A DNA stretch of 64,000 nucleotides from Leptolyngbya sp. CCY15150 (GCF_016888135.1 NZ_JACSWB010000207.1:124001-188000), one strand, 5' to 3'; counted from the first letter of the stretch, positions 37,157 to 45,019 are shown. The notes: generated by a model from the sequence alone, not told the origin. Translations and numbers: made by a program.

Positions 37157-37974
37157 GATTTTTGTGACCTAAGGTAGAATGCGTATTTTTCTGCACCTCT
37201 GTGTATACTATGTGACCTGCAATTGAGTTTGTCAAGTAGATTATATGAAGTCTTAAATGGCTGCATTAGTAGCTGTAAATCTGTAATTTTACAGTTTTCC
37301 AGACCCGCTACGAGGATAAAATAACAAAAAATCAGTGATTTCCCTGATGCCAAAGTAAATTTACCTTCAAATAACACGAAGAACCAGGATGGTGAAACCG
37401 CCGCTGCCAAATGGTGTATCCCGGCCCATCATGATCTCTTTGCACCAGTCCACCCCACCGTACTCGGCGATGACCTGTATAGTCGTCAGCCAATGTGCGA
37501 AACCTGCCTCATCCATCAGATCAACTTCATTGTTGTCTGTCTGCCCACCTCTCATTCGACGTTGTATGGCCATAGCCGACCTTATTAGGACATAGACTAG
37601 AGATACAGATATCGCGTTCCGCATTCCGCCCACGTCTATGGCTCAACCAGTAAAGATTTTCAGCAAGCGATCGCCCTGGCTCGATCGCCCTAGATGAACT
37701 CAAGAAGGTCGGCTATAGCTATACATTCCAACTGTTCTTGAATTAATAATGGCTGGAGGAATGGTATAACGGATATGCTAGTTTGCGGTTGGGGATAGAA
37801 GATAGACAGACCTAGGAACATCAAGATCTAGCCCTACGTCGTCACCGCCTATCTCTAGTGCCTGAGCTAGCCCCACCAGCAGTCCCGCGCTCCACCCACT
37901 AGGGTTGGACAGAAAGCACCCTGCAACACTAAGGGCGATCGCTTGTTGATCCACCGGCATATCCGTAAATTCCC
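37157..37974. other. 818-bp spacer, AT-rich, with a MITE-like remnant
   Basis: No gene I can support. An 88-codon minus-strand frame at 37367-37633 is unrecognised and partly inside the repeat at 37572-37716. The section 37180-37370 is notably AT-rich and probably includes the CAP promoter. Confidence 0.45.
37572..37716. repeat. 145-bp element with 12-bp terminal inverted repeats
   Basis: Perfect inverted termini ATAGCCGACCTT and AAGGTCGGCTAT, 145 bp end to end, without coding capacity. This has the shape of a non-autonomous transposable element or a solo remnant. Only one copy was seen in the window. Confidence 0.5.
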
Positions 37975-39924
37975 ATGAGTGATCCGCCTCTCCGTTTGCA
38001 ACTAAGTTGGGAAGACCCGGCCACGGGGGAGCTGCGCACTCCTGTGCTATCGTTGCCGATCGCCCTCGGGCGAGACTTTGCCCATATGCCAGCTCAGGTC
38101 GATGGGCAGCGGGTGTCGCGCATGGTGCTAGACAGTGGCCAGGTGTCGCGCTTCCACGCCTTACTCAGGCAAGAGGGTGGTGACGTGGTGGTAGACGATC
38201 AGCGCAGCAGCAATGGCACCTTCGTGAATGGCGATCGCCAAGCATCCGCCGTCCTCAGCGAGGGCGATCGCCTGCTAATTGGCCCCTACACGCTGACGTT
38301 AACCTGGTCGATCGAAGGACAGACCGGGCCGTCCGAGTCCGAGTCCTCAACCAATTCCACCATTCTATTTCCCGAGGCTAGCGCGCCCACGTCGGGAGCC
38401 TCCTTTCCGCCACCGCTCTTTCAACAGCCCCACGTATCGCTACGGGATCTCATGGATACAGGGCTGCCCATCCGCGAATTTGACTATGTGGCCCTCGGGG
38501 CAGGACTCGGTAGCTTTGTCTGGGTAGATCTGTTGCGCCTGGGCGGGGTATCCGCTCAGCAGATTCTGGCCATTGGCATGGAAGCAGTGCCCTACGCCCG
38601 CTACCAGCGTCTTTGCCTCAATTCCCAAATTCCCCCCCATGAACGGCTGCGATCTAACTCAGACTCTTGCCCAGACAATATCTGGGGTTGGCCGAGCTAC
38701 GCTCTACGGGAAGCTTGGGATGATCTGGGTCGCGGCAAGCTTGCCCCTGCCCTACGGTACCTGTGGCAGGTCTTTGCCGAACCGACGCTGGCCGAAACCT
38801 ATACGCCGCGATCGGGGCGGGTGTTTGCCTCCATCGATCGCGAAGCTGCGCGCATTGGCTGGAACCATTGTTTTGACTACGGACGGATTCGCTCCATTCG
38901 CCAAACCACAGATGGACGGTATGCGATCGCCTATTCCCGTTCCACCGCCGACCGCCGCGACCATGCCTTTGTGGTCGCCCGCTACCTACATCTGGCGACC
39001 GGCTACCCAGCGATTCAGTTTCTGCCCGACCTGCAGGCCTATCGAGCCGCCACCCATGACTTTAAAACCGTGGTGAATGCCTACGAAGACCATGACCATG
39101 TCTATCAACACCTGGAAACCTTCGGCGGCACCGTGATGATTCGGGGGCGGGGGATTGTGGCATCGCGGGTGGTGCAGCGCATTTACGAAGCCCGTCAGAC
39201 CAATCCCCAGATCTATCTCCTCCATCTGATGCGATCGCCCAAACCCAGTGGACATAGATTTCGTACCGCCCAGCGACAGGTGAAAAATCACTACGAACTA
39301 CAGCCCTTTAATTGGCCCAAAGCCTGCTGGAGCGGCGACCTGCGGGTAATGCTAGAGCAGGCTAGTCCTTCAGAACGTCAACGACTGCTAGCCGATTGGG
39401 GCGGCACCACCACCGCCGATCGCCATGACTGGCAGCAGATTGTCCAAGAGGGATTGCGCCAAGGCTGGTACAAAATTGAGTTTGGCGAGGTGGAGCGGGT
39501 GGAGCCAAGCACTGGCCAGGGCACCCTGACCCACATTCGCGATCGCGACTTTAAGGGCACCCGCCAACTACAAGCCGATTTTATTATTGATGCCACAGGT
39601 CTAGATGCCCAGGTGTCCGCCAATCCACTGTTGGACGATCTGGTCACCTGCTATGGCTTACCCTTGAATCCCCTAGGACGCCTCGCAGTATCCCAGGATT
39701 TTGAACTTCCTGACCTGCGATCGGGGCAAGGGCGAGTCTATGCGGCAGGGGCGATGACCTTGGGCGGCCCCTACGCAGCGGTGGATAGCTTTTTGGGTCT
39801 TCAGTATGCGGCACTGCGATCGGTGGATAGCTTAGCCGCAGCCAAGGCTCCAGGTCTGCATCGTCTTTCAGGGGGGCGATCGCTCTTGCAATGGATGAAA
39901 TGGGTGATGAACGTTGCCCCCTGA
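37975..39924 (+). CDS. FHA-flavoprotein monooxygenase fusion
   Basis: 649-residue protein joining two modules. Residues about 20-115: FHA domain (LGRDFAHMPAQVDGQRVSR, then DSGQVSRFHALLRQEGGDVVVDDQRSSNGTFVNG), with the phosphothreonine-reading residues intact. Residues about 165-640: flavin-dependent oxidoreductase of the FAD/NAD(P) Rossmann type (FDYVALGAGLGSFVWVDLL, later HLATGYPAIQFLPD, GGTVMIRGRGIVASRVV, DFIIDATGL, GRVYAAGAMTLGGPYAAVDS), closest in feel to SidA/lysine N-monooxygenase-like enzymes. The first dinucleotide loop is GAGLGS rather than GxGxxG. A phosphorylation-controlled redox enzyme is a reasonable guess. Substrate unknown. Confidence 0.83.
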   Translation: MSDPPLRLQLSWEDPATGELRTPVLSLPIALGRDFAHMPAQVDGQRVSRMVLDSGQVSRFHALLRQEGGDVVVDDQRSSNGTFVNGDRQASAVLSEGDRLLIGPYTLTLTWSIEGQTGPSESESSTNSTILFPEASAPTSGASFPPPLFQQPHVSLRDLMDTGLPIREFDYVALGAGLGSFVWVDLLRLGGVSAQQILAIGMEAVPYARYQRLCLNSQIPPHERLRSNSDSCPDNIWGWPSYALREAWDDLGRGKLAPALRYLWQVFAEPTLAETYTPRSGRVFASIDREAARIGWNHCFDYGRIRSIRQTTDGRYAIAYSRSTADRRDHAFVVARYLHLATGYPAIQFLPDLQAYRAATHDFKTVVNAYEDHDHVYQHLETFGGTVMIRGRGIVASRVVQRIYEARQTNPQIYLLHLMRSPKPSGHRFRTAQRQVKNHYELQPFNWPKACWSGDLRVMLEQASPSERQRLLADWGGTTTADRHDWQQIVQEGLRQGWYKIEFGEVERVEPSTGQGTLTHIRDRDFKGTRQLQADFIIDATGLDAQVSANPLLDDLVTCYGLPLNPLGRLAVSQDFELPDLRSGQGRVYAAGAMTLGGPYAAVDSFLGLQYAALRSVDSLAAAKAPGLHRLSGGRSLLQWMKWVMNVAP

Positions 39925-39961
39925 CAGAGTTTCCCGGAAATCGGGAAGGTTCAAATGTGGC

Positions 39962-40078
39962 GTTGCTGAATAGCGATAGGATTTGCGCTCACGGTTCGTT
40001 AGCGCGACGTTCACACTCACAATCAAGATAGTGTGAGCATCTCACTCTTATTCTGATGTCATATCTTTATTCAGCAAC
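39962..40078. repeat. 117-bp MITE-like element, TTGCTGAATA termini
   Basis: Perfect 11-bp inverted termini GTTGCTGAATA/TATTCAGCAAC. The interior includes a small CACACT/AGTGTG hairpin. A related, more decayed element lies at 42065-42149. Termini resemble those of IS5-type insertion sequences; that link is from memory, not tested. Confidence 0.6.
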
Positions 40079-40091
40079 ATCTTTTCAAGGA

Positions 40092-40493
40092 CTACTCACA
40101 GTTGATCATCCAGGGGATGCCAAATTTATCGATCGCCATACCGAATCGTTGTGCCCAGAAGGTTTTTTCTAAGGGCATCTGAATCTTGCCACCTTCGGAT
40201 AGAGCTTGAAAGATAGTCTCGGCTTTATCTGGATCTGAAATTTGCAGTGAAACCGAGAATCCTTTGGGCATCTCATAACTTCCGGGAGGGCAATCTGATC
40301 CCATAATGGCCCAGTTGCCCAAGGTAAGTTGAGTATGCATGATTTTGGTAGCCCATTCCGGTGGCACGTCGGCTTCGGCAGGCGAACCGGCAAACGGCAT
40401 CATGGCACACAGGTCTCCACCCAAGACTTGGTGATAAAACTTGAAGGCTTCCTCACATTGACCATCAAAAAACAGGTAAGGATTAACTTGCAT
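40092..40493 (-). CDS. VOC superfamily protein (PhnB-like)
   Basis: 133-residue soluble protein of the PhnB/3-demethylubiquinone-type VOC group: MQVNPYLFFDGQCEEAFKFYHQVLGG at the start, IMHTQLTLGNWAIMGSDCP in the middle and WAQRFGMAIDKFGIPWMINCE at the end. Members bind small molecules, sometimes with metal; the natural substrate is unknown. The start at 40493 has GAGG 9 bases upstream; an ATG 7 codons earlier is less likely. Confidence 0.88.
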   Translation of the reverse strand: MQVNPYLFFDGQCEEAFKFYHQVLGGDLCAMMPFAGSPAEADVPPEWATKIMHTQLTLGNWAIMGSDCPPGSYEMPKGFSVSLQISDPDKAETIFQALSEGGKIQMPLEKTFWAQRFGMAIDKFGIPWMINCE

Positions 40494-40838
40494 AACGGTT
40501 TCCTCTTTTTTCAATAAAACGTGTGGTATGGATCATGACGTAGCGGAAAGTGCCAGCCCCTAGCAATATGTTGTCGGCTCAACTAAAAGGCTAATGCCAG
40601 CAACGATAGTTATGGTGGCGATCGCAATCTGACCACAGGTATGATAGTTCGTCGGTTTTGACAGACCTTGTTTCGCCAAAACAGCGATCGCGAAGGTTGC
40701 TAACAGGACAGTTAAAACAGCCCTAGCTCATGGGATAGACAACTTTCCCTCAGTCGCGCAGACATTTTCCAGAACACCCTCAGAACCGTCTCGGCACTGT
40801 AGCTACAAGGCTTTAGCGTTGAACTTAGACCACGTGGC
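40494..40838. other. 345-bp spacer
   Basis: Nothing recognised beyond HIP1-like octamers near 40619 and 40684. It includes the promoter of the VOC gene. Confidence 0.4.
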
Positions 40839-41330
40839 TCAATCTAGGCGATAAACAGAACAGTGATCGTCACCAAAGCATCGATGCTCCACAAACTGGA
40901 AGCCGAAACGCTGATAAAAGCGGTGGGCGCGGGTATTACTAGTCAACGGATCAATCAGAACAGCCGTTACATCAGGGTTAGCAAAACAGCGGGATAGAGC
41001 TATCTGCATCATGGTGGTGCCGTAGCCCTTGCCCAACGCTGTAACCTCCCCTATCCAAATGTCGATCGCTCGCAGATGATCAGGCACATCGCCCCAGTAG
41101 TGGCTATCTTCTTGAGCAGGATCAATGATTTGAACAAAACCAATGGGGCGACCCTCTAGCTCTGCAATCCATGGCTCACGCCAAGTGGGAGTGCGGGCTA
41201 GCTCCACCTCCCAACCCCAGTCGTCGTCGCCGTGACTAGCGATGATATGGGGCTGGGCATCCCAATGACGAAGAAGCGCCGCGTCAGCAAGGGTAGCGGG
41301 ACGAAAAGCTATGATGCCGGACTCAGACAT
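40839..41330 (-). CDS. GNAT acetyltransferase, AAC(6')-like
   Basis: 163-residue GNAT enzyme resembling aminoglycoside 6'-N-acetyltransferases of the AacA4/Ib group: IAFRPATLADAALLRHWDAQPHI, WIAELEGRPIGFVQIIDP, IDIWIGEVTALGKGYGTTMM (acetyl-CoA loop, here GKGYGT) and DPLTSNTRAHRFYQRFGF. The chromosomal setting points to an ordinary housekeeping acyltransferase rather than acquired resistance, and the acceptor is unknown. ATG at 41330 matches the usual start; the frame extends 8 codons upstream. Confidence 0.88.
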   Translation of the reverse strand: MSESGIIAFRPATLADAALLRHWDAQPHIIASHGDDDWGWEVELARTPTWREPWIAELEGRPIGFVQIIDPAQEDSHYWGDVPDHLRAIDIWIGEVTALGKGYGTTMMQIALSRCFANPDVTAVLIDPLTSNTRAHRFYQRFGFQFVEHRCFGDDHCSVYRLD

Positions 41331-41548
41331 GGTGGTCACCTGCTGGCGTAACATCAGCTAACTACTCAACCATATTAGTTCAATTGTACTATGACGAGGT
41401 TGTGCGACATAAATCTTTAAACATGGTTTGAGAGAGGGTGGCTGGGCAAAACGGACAAGATGTTCAGACCATTTCTTCCATTGAGCTTGGTAGTATCAGG
41501 TAAAGCAGAGAATCATAGGTACAATTTAAGAACGTTGCGGTGTCTTCG

Positions 41549-41989
41549 ATGCAAACCACCACGCTCTATGACCAAGATTTTTACGCCTGGACTCAGCGCC
41601 AGGTTGAACTGTTGCGCGCAGGTCAACTAGGCGAGCTCGACATTGAAAATCTAATTGAGGAGATTGAGTCATTGGGGCGGCAAGAGCGGCAGGAGTTGCG
41701 GAATCGATTGGGAGTGCTGCTAGGACACCTGCTCAAGTGGCACTACCAGCCCGAGGCTCGATCTAAGAGCTGGGTTTACACTATCCGAGAGCAGCGCCGG
41801 AAAATTCAGCGCCACCTGAAAGACAACCCGAGCTTGAAACCCTATCTAACCGAGGCTATTGGTGTTGGCTATGAAGACGGTCTAGATCTGGTAGGTCGAG
41901 AAACATCCCTCGACCCTGAACAACTTCCCCAATCTTGCCCGTTCTCTGAGACAGAAATTTTTGAATCACCGATAGCCTGGCAACCCTAG
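41549..41989 (+). CDS. DUF29 family protein
   Basis: 146-residue protein of the DUF29 family, which is expanded in cyanobacteria. Hallmarks: LYDQDFYAWTQRQVELLRAGQLGELDIENLIEEIESLGRQER, then LLGHLLKWHYQPEARSKSWVYTIREQRRKI. Function unknown; sometimes found near mobile DNA. The ATG at 41549 is favoured over a GTG three codons upstream. Confidence 0.9.
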   Translation: MQTTTLYDQDFYAWTQRQVELLRAGQLGELDIENLIEEIESLGRQERQELRNRLGVLLGHLLKWHYQPEARSKSWVYTIREQRRKIQRHLKDNPSLKPYLTEAIGVGYEDGLDLVGRETSLDPEQLPQSCPFSETEIFESPIAWQP

Positions 41990-42392
41990 AAAGTGAAGCG
42001 TCCAAGGAAAGCGCCGAGTAGCGCTCCCTCCGTTTGAGGAATCAGTGACAGTACAGGTTTCGGCATTGCTGAATGGTGGGATGATTCCGCAACATGTTGC
42101 GTGGAGTTTCAGATCCTATAGCTAGCAGTTCATCTCTTGGTTCAGCAACACCGAGCAGATTTTCTCTTGGCTAATCGAACTAAAGATCGAGTATTGGACT
42201 CGATAGTAGTCATTCAACCATTTTTGGGTGCTTTCGGACGCACAGACAGTCTAGACGGACAAGTGTAAGGACTGGATGCAAAGACCGCTAAGGTTCCCAA
42301 TCACCCGCTGCAGGCTACCTCAAACATCCAGCCGATAACGGCTCAACGGTCGGATGTATGGGGGTTGTTGTGCTGCAACGCTTGCATGATTA
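41990..42392. other. 403-bp spacer with repeat remnants
   Basis: Contains the element at 42065-42149. Further on, ACATCCAGCCG and CGGTCGGATGT (about 42312-42346) form an imperfect hairpin around a GCTCAAC box, possibly what is left of a second attC site. No gene seen. Confidence 0.4.
42065..42149. repeat. degenerate TTGCTGAA-type element
   Basis: Inverted termini ATTGCTGAA/TTCAGCAAC, one mismatch, 85 bp apart, next to the DUF29 gene. It shares its terminal motif with the element at 39962-40078 but not its interior. Confidence 0.45.
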
Positions 42393-42719
42393 TTAGGAGC
42401 CTCCGACTTCGATGACTTGCCCCGGTGAAATTGTGGTCAACACACTACAAACGTCAGGCATCAAAGGTACTAAATCTGGTAATCGATTACTGCGTGCTAC
42501 AAGAACAACGACTGCTACTCCAGCTTGCTCTCAATTCTGCTGATACCGCAAATTTTGATCGGTGGTTAGTAGAATCGCGAAGCCTTCTTGGTTCATGAGT
42601 CTCAACAACTCACCATTCTTTTTTCCTGACCATCCCATTTCAACAACTGTTTGTATCTCGTAATCAACCAGTTCACAATTGAGGGGACGTGGGGCGCATT
42701 CATCAAGCAGGATTCGCAT
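42393..42719 (-). pseudogene. DUF5615 toxin-like gene with in-frame TGA
   Basis: Encodes a PIN-like DUF5615 protein, partner of DUF433 antitoxin-like proteins. The frame opens MRILLDECAPRPLN, with the acidic LLDEC motif, and runs 62 codons to TTDQNLRYQQN, then meets TGA at 42531-42533. Reading on in the same frame gives 45 more codons (EQAGVAVVVLVARSNRLPDL...PGQVIEVGGS) to TAA at 42393-42395, which is the normal family C-terminus, for a total near 108 residues as expected. One base change from TTA (Leu) explains it. The gene is therefore whole apart from a nonsense codon. It overlaps the DUF433 gene by 17 bp. The TAA sits in TCCTAAT, a degraded attC-like core box. Confidence 0.82.
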
Positions 42720-42927
42720 AAGTTGTTAGCATTTCCTTTGCTAATTCCAGAGCTGCGATCGCTTGCTCACGCCTAACACTCGGAAAATGATCTAAGAATT
42801 CATCGAGTGGATCACCCGCTTCGAGATAATCGATCAAAGTTCTCATTGGTACACGAGTTCCAACAAAAACAGGAGTTCCTCCCAGAATATCAGGGTCACT
42901 ATGAATAACACGCGCTGTGGCTGTCAT
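42703..42927 (-). CDS. DUF433 antitoxin-like protein
   Basis: 74-residue protein of the DUF433 family, with an N-terminal winged-helix-like fold and typical residues HSDPDILGGTPVFVGTRVPMRTLIDYLEAGDPLDEFLDHFPSV. Proteins of this family pair with DUF5615 nucleases in toxin-antitoxin-like modules and are thought to bind DNA and the partner. The downstream DUF5615 frame overlaps by 17 bp and carries a nonsense codon, so the module looks disarmed. One HIP1 octamer lies inside the gene. It lies 160 bp downstream of the attC site on the same strand as the nuclease cassette. Confidence 0.85.
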   Translation of the reverse strand: MTATARVIHSDPDILGGTPVFVGTRVPMRTLIDYLEAGDPLDEFLDHFPSVRREQAIAALELAKEMLTTYANPA

Positions 42928-43086
42928 ATCAGCTATCCATGAGCAGAGTTCTCTTCAATCTTAGCCTACACTCACTCTCAGAATATTCCTTAGAATTCGT
43001 CGCACCAGCACCAAATGTTGGAATAGCTTTCAACCCAAGTTGCGAACAGATGCGCTTCCGGCTTTGTCACTACTGGAGACTAAGCG

Positions 43087-43172
43087 GCCCAACGGCAAAA
43101 CGCAGCGGCGGCAGATAACCTTGGCAACACCACAAGCGGCTTTCGTCCGTCCGCTGCCGTGAAGTGTTAGGT
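43087..43172 (-). other. integron attC site
   Basis: Read on the minus strand: core box ACCTAAC (R'', RYYYAAC), 8-base spacer, GCAGCGGACGG (L''), central loop of about 35 bases, CCGCCGCTGC (L'), 8-base spacer, GTTGGGC (R', GTTRRRY). L'' and L' are complementary except for one extra A, the extrahelical base that marks the bottom strand in real attC sites. The TAA stop of the nuclease gene lies inside R'', as in many gene cassettes. All parts have the right order and spacing. Confidence 0.8.
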
Positions 43173-44186
43173 TGCGTTTGCTATCAAATCATGGCGTTTG
43201 AATAGGTTGACAAGAAAAGACTCTACTATTATTTCCGCTGCACTCTCGCTACTAAGTTCATAGCCTCCAAATCGATACACTTCATAGCCAGATAGCTTTA
43301 GTCGTCTATCCTCAGCAATCATTTCAGAATATAGCCTGGGACTGGCTATATCTTCTTCAGCATAATGTTGTTTGCCATCAATTTCTATTACTATCCTTAT
43401 TCGATCTGATAGTAAAAACAGGAAATCCATTCTTTGTCGCACCAAGCGACGCTGATCTTGCAACTGCTTCAGTGTATACGGATCATAGTGCAAATAAACT
43501 TGTGGAATTAGAGCAGGCAGTTTCTCTTTTAATGACTCATAGAAATTCTTAAAATAAATCTTCCAAAATAACTTCTCCGGTGCAGAAGTCAATGATTGAG
43601 ACAAACGAGCATATAGTTTTCTGCCAACTTCTATGTCCGATTCTTCATTTAGTTTTTCTCTCTCCCTCCACCAATCAATAAGTTCCTTCCAAAGAAGACC
43701 ATGTGACTTAATGGGACGATCGTATATGAGACAATAAGCAGAATTTTTTACAATTTCAATGTCGTTGCTGACTGAATCAGAGAAAATAATTTCTGGTTTT
43801 GGTCCATTCGCCGCAAAAATCAAATTTTTAACGTTGCTACCTACTCCTAGAGTGGTGAGGTAAACTCTGTAACCATCTTTGTCTACTGCAAAACCATGTT
43901 TTTCGCAAAGAGAGCGTAGTTTTTGTTTCCCCTCATCACCAATCCAACTTATAAGTAATGTATTTTCTAAAACTTTGACAAACTTTCGGATCGACTCCAT
44001 ACTTTCCCAATTTAGGGAGGCGTAATAATCTTCAACAAGCGATCTACGATCACCACTTAAATTCTTTCCTGATTTTCCCTGCTCGATTCCAGCAGCGGTA
44101 AAAATATCATTGATATTACGTATATACAAGTAGATTACGCAAAATTCGCGGAATTCTGTCTTCAAAATCTCGACATTTGGTGTCAC
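43167..44186 (-). CDS. putative defence nuclease: AbiJ-like N-terminus, DUF559-like C-terminus
   Basis: 339-residue protein in an AT-rich gene without HIP1 sites, unlike its neighbours. The C-terminal third resembles DUF559/Vsr-type PD-(D/E)XK nucleases: RQRMDFLFLLSDRIRIVIEI with the metal-binding Asp, then EIDGKQHY (268-275) and GYEVYRFGGYEL. The first 75 residues (YIRNINDIFTAAGIEQGK, SGDRRSLVEDYYASLNW) resemble the N-terminal module of AbiJ-type abortive infection proteins; this match is by eye and less certain. The middle (about 80-200) is unrecognised. GTG start at 44186 with AAGGAG 10 bases upstream. It is the first cassette of the integron remnant, and its stop lies in the attC core. 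Confidence 0.75.
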   Translation of the reverse strand: MTPNVEILKTEFREFCVIYLYIRNINDIFTAAGIEQGKSGKNLSGDRRSLVEDYYASLNWESMESIRKFVKVLENTLLISWIGDEGKQKLRSLCEKHGFAVDKDGYRVYLTTLGVGSNVKNLIFAANGPKPEIIFSDSVSNDIEIVKNSAYCLIYDRPIKSHGLLWKELIDWWREREKLNEESDIEVGRKLYARLSQSLTSAPEKLFWKIYFKNFYESLKEKLPALIPQVYLHYDPYTLKQLQDQRRLVRQRMDFLFLLSDRIRIVIEIDGKQHYAEEDIASPRLYSEMIAEDRRLKLSGYEVYRFGGYELSSESAAEIIVESFLVNLFKRHDLIANAT

Positions 44187-44333
44187 AACGCTATGACTCC
44201 TTTAGGACAATCTAAATTCTCCCTCTAAATTTTAACCATTAGATGAGAAGTAGTTATTCCGCACCCACTAAGAATTTAACACTGAATACCCAGAGATGGG
44301 CTTTCGACTGCGTCTTAACCGATATCTTTAGCG

Positions 44334-44417
44334 ACCTAACAACTTATTAGACTGATCCAATCTGCCCATATACCTCCTACTAGGTGAATAGGCAGATTAT
44401 GGGTCGTCTAATCACCC
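44334..44417 (-). other. candidate attI recombination site
   Basis: On the minus strand GTTAGGT (44340-44334) fits GTTRRRY and marks the 5' edge of the nuclease cassette, 148 bp before its start codon. No matching second core box was found within 200 bp on the other side, so it is not an attC; its place between the integrase remnant and the first cassette fits attI. Next to it an imperfect hairpin (44348-44415, arms with AATCTGCC/GGCAGATT) may mark integrase binding. The outer limits are guessed. Confidence 0.5.
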
Positions 44418-44563
44418 TTTTGGGGTAGATAGGCGGCGAATAATCTGCATAATAGCCCTCTCTAGGGCAGATAGACAGCAAAGATCTGTATATCTGCCAT
44501 TTTATTGCTAGACGTACCTATGCATCACTAGTGTTGTATTGGATACCTGCATGTGGAGCTGTC

Positions 44564-44703
44564 ATGGAGCATCGTCGTTCTAAGAAGCTGCTAGACCAAG
44601 TGCATGAAGCCGTCTGAAGCACTACTCCTGCCGCACAGAGCAAACCTACGTGCAGTGGATTCGTCGCTACATCTTGTTTCACAACAAACGGCGTCCTAAC
44701 GAT
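44564..44703 (+). pseudogene. integron integrase (tyrosine recombinase) 5' fragment
   Basis: ATG at 44564 opens RSKKLLDQVHEAV; the frame then ends at TGA, but one frame over continues LKHYSCRTEQTYVQWIRRYI then LFHNKRRPN. Together these are the N-terminal core-binding segment typical of IntI-type recombinases, with a loss of about 4 bases at 44611-44614 causing the frameshift. Homology stops near 44703; the catalytic domain (R-H-R-Y) is absent. It is transcribed away from the minus-strand cassettes, with the attI-like box in between, matching integron architecture. Confidence 0.78.
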
Positions 44704-44838
44704 CGCTGCCAGCGAACGTTGCCATCCGGTTGTTCAACCACTGCAATTTCCACGGCCGTCAGACCGTAGCCTAGGTTAGGGTCAGCCAAAGATTGATGCG
44801 TCAGCTACAAAGCGCTTCCGCAGTAGATTTTAGAAAAA
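44704..44838. other. spacer between integrase remnant and tRNA-Pro
   Basis: A short minus-strand frame (about 44693-44808) reads LTAVEIAVVEQPDGNVRWQRS and has a protein-like composition. It may be a fragment of another gene joined to the integrase remnant; family not recognised. Confidence 0.25.
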
Positions 44839-44912
44839 TCGGGATGACTGGATTCGAACCAGCGGCCCCTTCGTCCCGAACGAAGTGCGCTACCAAGCTG
44901 CGCCACATCCCG
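44839..44912 (-). tRNA. tRNA-Pro (CGG)
   Basis: Full cloverleaf: acceptor CGGGATG/CATCCCG, anticodon stem CTTCG/CGAAG with loop TTCGGGA (anticodon CGG, codon CCG), T-loop GGTTCGAATCC. Discriminator A; CCA is not encoded. T5 follows directly as a terminator. It sits beside the integron remnant, although tRNA genes are not the usual integron target. Confidence 0.96.
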
Positions 44913-45019
44913 TCGTTAGCACTGAGACATTATAACCTAAGCTGAGATTCTCCGCAGGGGATCTGCAAAACTCAGGAGACTGTTGGTAAAATGAGGGTCT
45001 TGGTAAGAATCAGTAGGTC

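Noticed and set aside
37367-37633. 88-codon minus-strand frame
   Set aside because: Unrecognised, without a clear start signal, and partly within an inverted-repeat element.
40839-41330. Acquired aminoglycoside-resistance gene
   Set aside because: Family resemblance to AAC(6') only; codon use and setting look native, and GNAT similarity does not show drug specificity.
43240-44180. CRISPR array or tandem repeats in the AT-rich stretch
   Set aside because: No regularly spaced direct repeats; the AT-rich DNA is fully accounted for by one coding frame.
44341-44540. Second attC site beside the attI candidate
   Set aside because: No GTTRRRY box is found on the expected side, so the hairpins here cannot complete an attC.
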